64,000 bases of DNA from Isoetes taiwanensis. Its lineage: Eukaryota > Streptophyta > Lycopodiopsida > Isoetales > Isoetaceae. The notes beneath the pieces were generated by a model that was not told the origin of the DNA, ran no database searches, and saw only the letters and a list, made by a program, of their open reading frames with translations. Location: NCBI GenBank assembly GCA_021234155.1, contig JAJEKV010000051.1, positions 7,724,761 to 7,788,760 of the forward strand, written 5' to 3'. Positions 1-10,232 of this stretch are shown here, piece by piece. Both the position numbers and the translations under genes were made by a program. Numbering within the stretch: position 1 is the first letter of the stretch; every line of letters starts with the position of its first letter.

Positions 1-920
1 CATGTTTTATTTATACCCAGACAAATAAACCCAGAATTTTCACTAAAATCTCCAAACTGGTACTAGAAATCCCTTTACCGTAAGCCTACCTTCAAAAATG
101 GGGCTGCTCATGTGTTTATGCTCCTCCAAAGTGATAAGATAACCTCTGCACCGAAGCTCTGCACCAATGAATGAACCGAATGTTCTGAAAATGCAAGAGA
201 TAAGAATAATTGAAGTCTTGAATCTCAGCACTACAATTCAAGAGAAACATCATTGTGCTATATTTACAAAAAGAATAGCCAGTTGTTGCAGAGCTAGCTT
301 AAAAACATCCTATAAAGCCAAATATCAATTCCAAAAATGGGTCCTTGAAACTCAGCCAAGAGTAATGCGTCTATCTCTTCTACGTCTATGCCCTAAACAT
401 AGAGTCATGCATACACAGAAGGCCTAAAAAAGAACGATTTAAAATCAAACTCTTTTACATCCATACCATTTTTTGATTACACAAACACAGGATATGGCAC
501 AATTCATTCGAAGCATTTCGGCAATGAAGGGCAGAAAACCACTCAACAATGCATGGCAGGACTCCAGAGATAATATATTACGCTCTAGGCTTATTTTTCC
601 AGCTCAAGAAATCTGGAAGTTGCTGGAAAAAATGCACACAAAGGAAGATGACTCACACAGGTGATAAGATCTCTACAAAAATGCATAACCATAGAAGCTT
701 ACCTTTCGAACAAAGCACAAACCCTCCATTTCAACTTTACCGAAATACTCAGATTAAAGCAATGCTCCGCCACGATCCTCTGCCACGATCCTCCAGAGTG
801 AAAATGGTCGCGATGAAGCTCTGGTGCTGCTTTGCCGCATATGAAAATGCAGTTTGAACACAGAAGAATGATGAAATATAGGAAAGCTAGGGAGGGAATC
901 CATCCAAATAATTAGCCGGT
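1..920. other. Unassigned AT-rich sequence
   Basis: No open frame here resembles a known family, and no repeat or terminal structure was recognised. The short ORFs look like chance frames in AT-rich DNA. Confidence 0.5.
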
Positions 921-923
921 AGG

Positions 924-932
924 TATATAAAG
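924..932 (+). promoter_or_regulatory. TATA box upstream of an orphan first exon
   Basis: TATATAAAG lies about 97 bases before an ATG at 1,029 that sits in a good plant start context (GCCATGGCC). Transcription would be expected to begin near 955-965, giving a 5' leader of about 70 bases. This is motif-based only. Confidence 0.45.
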
Positions 933-1028
933 CAAGGCAGCCGTAGCGGGCAATTTTCAAGAGTTGGAAGATCTAGAAATCATATTTATATATCCAGGAG
1001 CAGAGCTGATCATTTCAATCATCCTGCC

Positions 1029-1127
1029 ATGGCCTCCTCCGAGCAAGGAGCGCCGGTTAGCCGGTTTCCAGAGTCTCTGCCAAGCCACACAATCGACCGA
1101 CAATTTACAGCCAACAATATGTTTTGA
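1029..1127 (+). pseudogene. Orphan first-exon-like reading frame (32 codons)
   Basis: The frame begins MASSEQGAPVSRF and runs 32 codons to TGA. Its start context and the TATA box upstream look like the 5' end of a real plant gene, but no splice donor is evident. Ten bases after the stop the sequence enters an inverted repeat (1,137-1,178), and LINE-derived sequence follows from 1,402. I do not recognise the protein. It may be the 5' remnant of a host gene cut off by later insertions, or a chance short ORF after a TATA-like motif. Confidence 0.3.
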
Positions 1128-1136
1128 GCAGTTTTT

Positions 1137-1221
1137 GGCATATTCCGGGCATATACTAGTTTATACCCGGAATATGCCATAAACCCACATGAACGAGGGT
1201 TTGCCCCCTTAGGGGCAACCC
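1137..1221. repeat. Two adjacent perfect or near-perfect hairpins
   Basis: The first hairpin has 13-base perfect arms (GGCATATTCCGGG at 1,137-1,149 and its complement at 1,166-1,178). The second, at 1,197-1,221, pairs GGGTTTGCCCC with GGGGCAACCC around a CTTA loop, with one bulged base. Such hairpins occur at Helitron 3' ends and in foldback elements. No flanking termini were found to decide between these. Confidence 0.5.
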
Positions 1222-1401
1222 AAAAAGGAGGAATTGAATCTGAGCATAACCAATGAGCACAAAAAAGTTATACATGCTTGCCATTCAATTCCAAGAGCTT
1301 AAACATGCACAAAATAGAAAGGGCGACAAAATGCGAAACCATGGTCTAGCAATGCATCTGATGTCCTCGAATTAGTCACAAAACTGAGATATCTGTTACC
1401 T

Positions 1402-1804
1402 AACTAATAGATTGAATTGAATTGAATGAATGCTTTTTTTATCATCCACGGAGACCAATCGGTCTATGTGACCTATATAAAAGCGCAACAGGCATATCAC
1501 TGCTCGGATTAAAAAACCCAGTCCTAAAGGGTTTTCGAGGGAAAAACCATAGTAGGAACAAGACTGCTAACAAGCTATACAAATATACATATGTACATGA
1601 TCAAGTATTTTCTGCTCATCAAGTGGTTGTCTAGGGGCATATCTGAACCCTCAGATCCATTATCTCCTGAATGTATGCTCCTAGTGATGCTGTATCATGT
1701 GTAGCGGCTCCTCGGGCCTGACCAAGACAGCTAGCATGTCCGGTGATCATATGCCGGGCAGCTCTAGAAAATAAGATGTTCATCCTCAATGGCTCCCATA
1801 ACAA
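1402..1804 (-). mobile_element. LINE family A, 5'-truncated 3' end (copy B)
   Basis: This is a 3' fragment of the non-LTR family also present at 5.29-9.61 kb (+) and 23.69-24.67 kb (-). Shared landmarks are the terminal block with GGTCTCCGTGGA read on the minus strand, the AAAACCC...GGGTTTTT block further in, and the 'catcctcaatgg' stretch near 1,781-1,792. On the minus strand its tail is a run of ATTCA/TTCAA pentamers rather than poly(A). The fragment stops where the transposon terminal repeat starts at 1,807, so the transposon may have inserted into this LINE copy. Confidence 0.7.
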
Positions 1805-1806
1805 GG

Positions 1807-1858
1807 TTGCAAATTAAACGGGAGTGTTGTAGCACTCCCATTTCAAAGATTCCCTTTT
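1807..1858. repeat. Terminal inverted repeat of the left transposon copy
   Basis: Starts TTGCAAATTAAACGGGAG and runs to AAGATTCCCTTTT. It is the inverted counterpart of 21,858-21,909, matching at nearly every position over about 52 bases. It contains an internal hairpin: AAACGGGAGTG, a 6-base loop, then CACTCCCATTT (10 of 11 paired). Similarity to the other ends may extend a few bases outward (ATAACAAG-like), so the exact tip is uncertain. No target-site duplication could be identified. Confidence 0.85.
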
Positions 1859-3708
1859 CAAAACACCATGCTCTAAAAATTGACCCTTTTTGGAAAAAGT
1901 TGAGAATTTCAAAAGGTTCAGATTATTTTTCCTCTCATTTTGAATCCTCATTAAGGTAGAACCTTGTTTTTGTAAAGAAAAACACTTGAAAATGGCAAAA
2001 TTCAGACATGAGTACACAATCTTTGAAAGTAAGATATTGAAAACATCAAAATAAAGTAGAAAGAATAATTTTTTAATTTTTTTTAATACATCAATTTTGA
2101 CAATAATATAGTGTTAACAATAAATATTTTAGCATAAGACAAGTCAGAGGTCCAAATCATATTCTTCCTCATTTTGTTTGCTTGTCTCAGCTTGGTCCTT
2201 CTCCGTCATTTGCTCTTTTTGTGGTGATTTACTCTTGTCTATTTCTACATTTTCTTCAGGAATAGTAGCTAGAGCTACTTCTTTCAGCTTTAAAAAGGTA
2301 GCTTCATCGTCTAGAGAGCTTGTAAATGGAGGCTGTATCTCTGAAGATGTTATCTTGGCATAATCAGATGAAGTTTTGGTGCCAAATTCTTGATTCTCAT
2401 CTGGTAAAGTTGGTAAGGCAACCAATCTCATCTTGATAAAGTTCATAACCTCCTTGTCTATGTCAATGGCTACACAATTGCGGCCCTTCTTAAGTACCCG
2501 CAATTGTTGTACCAGAGCCAGAAAAAACATCAAGCACCCAATCTCCTAGACGTGAGAACACGTCAAGAAGATTGTTGATCAGTTTTTGTGGCTTCTGGTA
2601 ATGATTAACTATCCTGCCTTGTGCACTAGGGTCCTGCAGCTTCTGCAACACTGCTGGAAACTCTACGGCATTTGAAACTTTTTGGCAGGCTGCTGTGTTA
2701 AAATGTTCCATGGTTCGCTTTCCATTGAAACAACATGGAGATATTCCATCTTGCTCAGCAACCTAGGTCCTCCACCATGGTAATTAATATTTGTTTTGTA
2801 CCTACAGAAATAAAAGTAGTACAATTATCAACAAAAACTAAACACAGATCCAATGAGGTAACTATGACTGAATGCACCGTAAATAAGAAGGTCAACATGC
2901 AAACAACTTCAACAACAGAATCAAAACATGAATGAAAGTAAGAAACAACTGTATTCCAGAATAAGAACCTTACCAGACCATGTTTTCGTAACCTGCTGCA
3001 TGTACAGGGGATCCAAAGTGATTCTTGAAGGTGGGTTCCACAAGTCCTGCTTGCATGTTCGAGTGAAACACAACAAGATGCCAATTCTTGGCTGTTGTGA
3101 TCTGTTTAATGCCAGCAATGAATGCATTAAATTCAGAGTTTCTGAAGGGCTGGTCATCGTAGCGGCTGTCCTTTAGTTTGAAGCCATATGGAAGGTCTGC
3201 TATGACCAAAGTGAAATCCTGTGGCTTTACAGATCCAACCAATTTCGTGCAGCCCCCATGAATGATCGAAAACAGGTTGTTTTGATCAAACATACTAAAT
3301 CTCTCGTAGTCGGACGGCTCAGCATCTACAATCTGCCTGTCCGCTAATGACCTCTCCTCCCAGGCTGTCCTTACCAAGTGCATGGAGCCCTTTGGTAGGT
3401 CTTTGTTCTTCTTTTTGCTCTGTAACAAGAAAACGTTACTGCGACAATGTAAAACATGGAAGCTAAAGAGGAAACAGAAGAAGACGACGTTCACAACCAT
3501 CAAAATTTGGAGTGTATTGAATGATGCGTTTGTCAGAAGTGGCAATAGGGTAAAGTTCGTTACATATGTCCCAGGTGTCCACGTTTAATTATTCCATCAG
3601 ACATGTTTGACATGTTATGACATTCTTTTAGCTAAAATACAGCCAAGACAACAAAAAGTAAACCACAAACATCTTGAAAAAAGCAAGAGAAAAGATGCAA
3701 AACTAGCT

Positions 3709-3932
3709 TTGTATTCTGAAATACACATTCGCTATACAAGGGCAGCTAAAGTGTATTCTGGAATACACAATTGTTTTACGTTAAAGCATAAGTGAATTTG
3801 GGAATATACTTTTCGCTTTACACTACAGTAAAAGTGTATTCCAGAATACACTTTTGCTGTAGTGTAAATCAAACGTGTACTACAAAAACACTTTTGCTTT
3901 TCGAAAGAACTAACGTGCATTTCGGAATAACA
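3709..3932. repeat. Phased palindrome array in an intron of the left copy
   Basis: Palindromes of the type GTGTATTCTGGAATACAC are centred near 3,717, 3,759, 3,800, 3,842, 3,883 (degenerate) and 3,923, a spacing of 40-42 bases. They lie in the intron after the MFEQREL exon, the same intron that holds the array at 19.7-20.0 kb in the right copy. Single extra sites lie near 2,957 and 4,262, again matching intron positions of the right copy. Confidence 0.85.
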
Positions 3933-5289
3933 AGTTGTTTACATATTGAAGTTAAGGTCAAACTTACTTGTGTAAACTTCTTGGACATTTCTTCCAACGT
4001 AAAGACCTTTGTCCACAACTTTTGTAGCAGCCTTTCTAGCAACTCCATGTCTGTAGAGCCCTGCATTTCTCTCCAGATGGTTATGGTCATCTCCTTTTTT
4101 GGTACTTCGGAGCCCTTCTTCTTGTCTGATACCTTCCCTTTGCTTTTCAATTCCCTCTGCTCAAACATATTAAAAATTTCGTTCTAGACTTCCCAGATCT
4201 GCACTTGAAAATGGAAAGCTGTTAGTGCGAGACAAGGGTAATTAAATAATAAAACTTATTCCGAAATGCAAGACATCCTTGCTCTGCTGTCTCTAAAAGC
4301 AAGTTGGAACCAATTGTCGTGGCTTATCAGTGGCTGCCTTTTATTAGCCTTGCCGTACTTAAGGCAGCATTCGATAGCATACACCTCCTTTAGCTCGAAA
4401 GAGTTGGCCGGCTTCTTGAGGTCGTCACCGAATCTTTCTTTGAAGATTATATACTCTCTGTGCATAAATCTTATCTTGTCGAGGAAGCTCATTTTAAGTT
4501 TGTACTCGTTGTCAGCATTGTGCATGTTGGTAACGATTTTTTCTTCTTCGTCTGTCAAGCCACAATAAACAGTAGAGAGGACTGAGATGTATCTCGGGTT
4601 ATTCTTTTTCTTGTATAGCTGTCTCCTTGCCTTGAAGCTGTGGTTACCTCATGAAACATAATGCATGTAAGTGTCTGCATTTTCTCTATCATACTACTGC
4701 GTTCTGTCCATAAGGACGACTATAGTAGCTACATAAGCATTGGGGATGCTCCTAATCCTGTCCTTCAGGTTCCTTAAATGGTCAGCATAAATTTTTCGAG
4801 CTTGAAGGGGCCTCCCACCAGCTTCATTCTTTGGTGGCAACCTCATTGATGTTATTGGCAAGTAAATCACACTTTGCACATACTTGTGCAAGTTTATTTC
4901 TTCCATCCTCTCCGAGGTCTTATCCACCTTCTTCTACTTGATGGCCACCCTTGGTGCCTTTCCTTTGCCTTTTTTTCTTTTGGAGCTTTCGTCTGGAATA
5001 TTTTCCACTGCAATTTGCTGCACCTTGTGTTTCTTTGATTCCTTGGCTGCAATGGTGTCTCGTAGCCAGTTCCTCTCTTGCTGCTGTTCTGATCCACTAG
5101 CACTTTGATCTTGTTGCTCTTTCGATCCACTTGAACTAGCAGCTTTGGGCCTTTCTTCTTCTACAATCTTGTTCTCTGATTCGTATGAAAAGTCCTCACT
5201 TAGAGTAGATTGGACCCTTTTTATGATGTCACCGAGCCTCTCTTTATTGACATAGTGTGCCATATACTTGTAGAGGGCTTCTGAGTTCA

Positions 5290-8200
5290 CCCTGCAAGAG
5301 CTGTGCTCCCGACTTCACAGGGCCGAGAACGCGGCTCAGACTGCTACCCCGCCACAGCCTCCACGCCGGCAGCCAGGCCCCTGCACTGCTGCCCCGCACT
5401 CCAGCCACTCCACGCCATCCCAGCCACCACCACCACCCCCCCAGCACGGGACCCGGCCCTCGCCCACCTTTGACCCATGGGCCGCGAAACTCCGGGAGGC
5501 GCCAGCGGAGAGGCCTGTCGGTAGTTCGAGGCATGCGAGAAGCGGCCCGGGGAGAGTCTGCGCCCACAACATCCGAACACACATTCTCGATCGGATGACA
5601 TTCCGGGGCAGTTCACATTTCTCGAGCAGCCCGTCATGGGGCTCGGCCGTCGTGGACCGCATTGTCATATTCACGGTTGCGGATGCAGTGCGTGATGCCA
5701 TATTGCGCCCGGGGCGGATCTTTGAAGGGGACATCCACATGCGTGGACCGACCTCACCTCACACGGCGGCATGAGGCACGCAGCCGAGGGAGCTTGTCGG
5801 GTCGAGGCATTCACCACCGTGGGGTGCCGCGGGATTGGTTCGGCGGGATGCACATTTTTCGGCGGACACCGCCTGCTGCCGACCGCTGGCCCCAACCCCC
5901 AACGGTACCGCGTGGCCACCCTCTGCTTCTCCTACCACGGCCCCCTTCTCACTCTCCCTACTCCTCCCCTCCCGACCCATGCCCTCTCGACCACATCTTT
6001 TGCCTCCGCTCCATCTACTTCTCACTCAGCCTCTGCTTCCCGTCCTCCCCCCGCGACTCAGGCTGCGCATACCATCCCTGCTGACAAATAGGAATTGTGC
6101 CTCCGGGTGGTCTCATGGAATTGTCGAGGCTTCCCTTGGCAGAAGGGGCGGTCCCGAACTCCGTGGGCGGCCGATATGGATCTCATCTTTCTCATGGAGA
6201 CATGGGAGCATCTTTGAGCCACGGGCTACGATCTGCCGGGTTACCAACATTTCTCGGTCTTCAATACACCATGCAGACGGAGGGGGTCATGGTGGAGTGG
6301 CTTGCTACTACCGGACAACCTTGGCACATTCGGTTACCCTCCAGAAGACAGACAGACACAACCGGTACTTGTGGGTTCGTGTGCATAATACCAATGGCAA
6401 CCCTCTTTTTCTGGCCGCCTGTTATTTCCCTCACGCAGAGAGCACCTTCTATCGCAGCCCACCCCGTCGCGGATAGGATGGACCCTTATGTCGATCTATA
6501 TGATGACATACAAAGCTTTCAACCAGCTTGGGTAGGGTCGTCCTTCTTGGAGACTTCAATGCACGGACAGGAGTAGAGCAGCCCATGCGACTTGACCCCC
6601 TCGCTGACGATGTCCTGCAGCTACGCCCCGCAGAAGCAACCTGGCCACGAGGATCGGATGACAGCCAGGTCACTCGCTTTGGCGACAGGTTGCTCTGCTA
6701 TGTGGTATTTTGACTTGATAATTTGCAATGGCACATCCGCGGTGGCCCGATTCTCGCAAGTGCACATGCGATGCAGGACAATCGAGGGGAAGGTCTAGTG
6801 TGGTGGACTATGTGCTCGTGGTTGCGCAAGATATGCATCTCATCGGTCGTTCCGGGTGGGCACAGATAATCGGGATGAGGAGGTCGACTTCGATCACCTC
6901 CCACTTTATTTGGACCTGGTTTGGCAAACCGCCGAACCCCCACTATGCCAGCCCCTCGCCCCTCGTTGAGACTAGATTATGAGCGGCAGAGGACTTCACG
7001 AGATGCTCATGGGCGCCCTCCGTAATTCTCATGGACCTCCACACTAGAGCGGCGTGAGCCGGACCAGTGACTTAGCTATTACGGGATCACGGACGGAGTG
7101 CTTTGGCGAGACCCCCACTGCGTCGCCGCTCCGGGATCAAGAACATTCCCGCGTAACCCGATGGTTTGATGCGAGTGTAAAAACGCATAGCGGCAGCTCC
7201 GTCACATTCGGATCCGTACCGCCTTGCGAGCCACCACACAATACCGCGCCCATCCGGAAGGAGACAAAGGCGGTACCTTCCGCCGAACATCGGGGAGATG
7301 TTCGCCTCGCTGACACTCATCCTCCCGAACCTTTTGGCGCAGAGTGCTTCAAGGCCAGCCCACCCTACGAGGGGACATCACACCCGGGCGGTGGGAACGG
7401 TACTTGCAGCGGCTCTATGACCCGCCAGGGGACGCGTGCGCCCATACCCCCACGGGATGGCCCCCATTGGTTCTCGTGGAGGAGGATGTTGAGGAGGCCC
7501 GCAACGGCCGCTAATGGGAAGGCGGTGACCTCGATGGTATGCGTGCCGAAAGTTACTCAAATGGGCGGGCGGCCGCGCTTGTGCGGTCCTCACTACCCTG
7601 TTCAGCGAGCATTGCGGGAAGGTCTCCCGGGCAATGGACCACAAGCGGGGTTGTTCCCATTCACAAGGTGGGCGACCCACCTTTGTCCGACCAATTCTGG
7701 GACGATCATGGTCGGTTCGATTTGCCAAACCGCTATCGGCATTCTCAAGCAGCAGTTGACCCGACCGGGCGAGGCGGCGGATATGCGAGCCCTCACACAG
7801 GCGGGCTTTAGACCCCGCCACTCAACGATTGACCATATCTTTACAACTGCGGGCACCGATTGAAGACAAACGGAATCATCTGCGGGGACTTGTATTCTTT
7901 GCTTTGTGGACTTCACGAAGGCTTTTGATACATTCCCCTGAAAAAGGCGTGGGCTAGGCTCGTCAGCTGGGGCTCCCGTACCGTGCGAGAATGCCATATA
8001 CACGGTTGTATGAGAGTTGTTTTGGCGGGATGCGGCCGGCGGGCCAAGCATTCACCAAGAGTATCGGGTCCCAAGCAGGGTTGCCCCCCCTCTCGCCAAC
8101 GCTTTTGGCCTCTACATTGATCGGGTTAGAGCCCCGGCTTCTGAGCATGGGGATGGCATACAGCGACTTTGCACCGGTCATCCGCCCGACTCATCTATCT

Positions 8201-9612
8201 CGAACGATGTTGGCCTGCTGGCCCACACCCCGAAGCTATGCGGTCTCACCGATGCCCTAGACACATTTTGTCGCTGATTTATGCGGCGTGAATCTAGCCA
8301 AGACCGGGTGGTTCTCATATCCTCTTCACGTCACCCCATGCATCCCCGTGACTCACATATCGGGGGCGACTGTGGAAGTCACGCCCACCTACAAGTACCT
8401 AGGGGTGGAGTTCCCCTCCTCGCTCTCTTGGGGAGGCGTCTATCCGCTTCGGGGTGACAACAGTGAAGAAAAGCGCTTTATGCCATGCGAGAACAACAAT
8501 CACCGTGCAGAGCTCTATGATTGGGGCCATCGGTCACATCTGTTCTGCCCTTACAGACGGGTCGAGGTTTGGGGCCCTGGCCGCCTCTTTGGCGACATGG
8601 AATGACTTGGAGCAGGTGTGCGAAGGCATTTTTGGCACGGCACTTGGGGTGAAACCTTCAGCCCCCTATCGATTCTCGCTGCGGAAATGGATTCTTGCCC
8701 GGTTCACGGGCAGCCCTTGATAGACACATCATCTATTTTCGAAAAGTGGTGGGTGATGCTCTGGCCCCACACCGCTTACACGTGGCAATGAGTCCGCAGC
8801 GGCTTAGGGCCCGTTGGAGGGTAAGAGAGATCGGTGGTTCGCCCGGATGGAACGTCGCGGGGAGCACGATGCATGCAGTGGACCAAATGCCGATCGTCGT
8901 GGACGGCCTCACGGGGAGTACCTAGGCGCTTGTTTCCTTGGCAAGCTCGGGGACCCCCGCTTTAGAGCAGGTCAAAACGCGACCCATTATAAGGAGCACA
9001 TCAACCCGTGTTAGCCCTGGGGCCCACAGCTCTACCTGCGTTCCCAAATGCCCACAAAAGCGGACTCATTGCCTCCATTCGCGAGTGCCCACCATCTTCG
9101 CATTGAGGCAGGCGGTGGATTGGGGAGCCCCCGCCAGACAGTGCTCTGTCGATCTTTGTCAAAGCGGGTGCCATTGAGGATGAGTCTCACACTTTCGAGT
9201 TGCCTAGCGTTGGTCGATCCGGGCGGATCACGCTCCCTTAGTCGGCGGACTTGCCCTTACATTTGCCGATGAACACACCGCCGATGCGTGCCACGGGGTC
9301 GTTACATTCGGGAGAGGTAATTGGACACCGCAAGGTCACCTTTGCCCCCGCCGCTCGGTGATTAGGCACTACGGTCTTGAGGGGCATGACTGTATATATT
9401 TGGGTGTTTACGCATTTTATATGTTAGGGACGGTTTGTCGGCCAGTGATTGTCGCCACGGTTTTTTTCCTCGAAAACCCTTCTGGTGGGGGGTTTTTAAT
9501 CCGGCAAGTCAATCCGCTTGTTGCTGCGTTTTTGTATTGGGTCCCATAGACCGATTGGTCTCCTTGGACGATAAAAGTATCTTCCTTCCTTCCTTCCTTC
9601 CTTCCTTCCTAG
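5290..9612 (+). mobile_element. LINE family A, near full-length degraded copy
   Basis: A GC-rich non-LTR retrotransposon, unlike the AT-rich DNA around it. Reading across frameshifts on the plus strand shows an AP-type endonuclease (VVSWNCRGFPW near 6,105, METW near 6,205, LGDFNART near 6,545). A reverse transcriptase follows (AGFRPRHSTIDHIF near 7,800, FVDFTKAFD near 7,905, a YADD-like SNDVGLLA near 8,200). A C-terminal Cys-His motif with AIEDESH lies near 9,170. Many stops and frameshifts make it non-functional. It ends in a CTTC microsatellite and is inserted in the left methyltransferase copy, breaking that gene at about 5,289/9,836. A GC-rich 5' leader occupies about 5,290-6,090. No clear target-site duplication was found. 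Confidence 0.85.
9581..9610 (+). repeat. CTTC microsatellite tail of the LINE
   Basis: About 7 units of CTTC directly follow the conserved LINE 3' block (GGTCTCCTTGGACGATAAAAG). Here the short tandem repeat takes the place of a poly(A) tail. The two other copies of the family end in different pentamer repeats. Confidence 0.85.
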
Positions 9613-9835
9613 CCAGTCTAAAAAATGCCTGCTCCACAACCAGGCCTCCAGATTAGATTTTGATTAAACCGGCAAAATGCCGCGCTTTGTTGCTACTTAT
9701 CGGATTTTTCAAAAAATATCCTCTAATTTTCCGGATTTAACAAGCATTTTACAAAATTTTAACCAGAAATTTTCCGACATCTGTTAAAGAAACCGGATTT
9801 TAACAACTTCAACCAGAAATTCTGGGGAGGAACCC
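9611..9835. other. Short insert between the LINE tail and the methyltransferase fragment
   Basis: About 225 bases that belong neither to the LINE nor to the methyltransferase gene. The edges carry an imperfect inverted repeat (CCTCCAGATT near 9,646-9,655 and AATCTGGAG near 9,839-9,847), and the inside repeats words such as CCGGATTTTAAC. It could be a small TIR element next to, or carried with, the LINE. Support is weak. Confidence 0.35.
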
Positions 9836-10232
9836 CCCAAATCTGGAGCCCTGTGGACCACAACTATAAACCCCTGGGACGGTTTGAAGGAGAGCCGTCC
9901 CTGTTGTCCAGACTGACTGGCAACCTCAGAAACTTCTTTTATAGTACCCATGCACTTAAACTCCCTATCATACCTTTTCTGTCCAGGACTTCCTAGACGT
10001 GCAAGAAAGTAAGGGTGCTGTTCTTTCCCGTCGTGCCCCTCGTTTTGGACCATTGCTTTTGAAAGTTTTTATAAATTGCTGGCTCAAATATGTCGTGGAC
10101 CTTTGCCTGTGGATGAGGCTTCTTGACAATCTTGAGTGTTCTTTTAGGAGCTCTTTTACTTCCTTCTTGCCTGTGGAAGAACAATTGTTAAAAGTAATAA
10201 AAGAAGATAAAACTGACACTAAAACATGCTAG

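Larger units (their letters stand above)
2144..10232 (-). pseudogene. ParB-like/DNA methyltransferase gene, left copy, split by a LINE
   Basis: This is the homologue of the gene at 17.98-21.56 kb, read on the minus strand. The 5' part is at about 9,836-10,232 and the rest at 2,144-5,288; the LINE lies between, interrupting the region before the ParB-like domain. Visible pieces include the ParB-like domain (about 4,256-4,930, with LPPKNEAGGRPLQ), the MFEQREL exon (3,960-4,168), a WDICNELYP exon near 3,565, the DLPYGFK motif near 3,190 and FSGSGTT near 2,520. A 2-base deletion at about 2,509-2,515, just after FSGSGTT, shifts the frame. Other shifts lie near 9,990 and 2,700. Protein-level similarity to the right copy is high in the methyltransferase part. 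Intron positions and a palindrome array are shared, so the two copies descend from one intron-containing ancestor. Confidence 0.85.

Noticed and set aside
5244-6091. Overlapping GC-rich frames on both strands read as genes
   Set aside because: They lie in the GC-rich LINE leader and overlap each other on both strands with no conserved motif.
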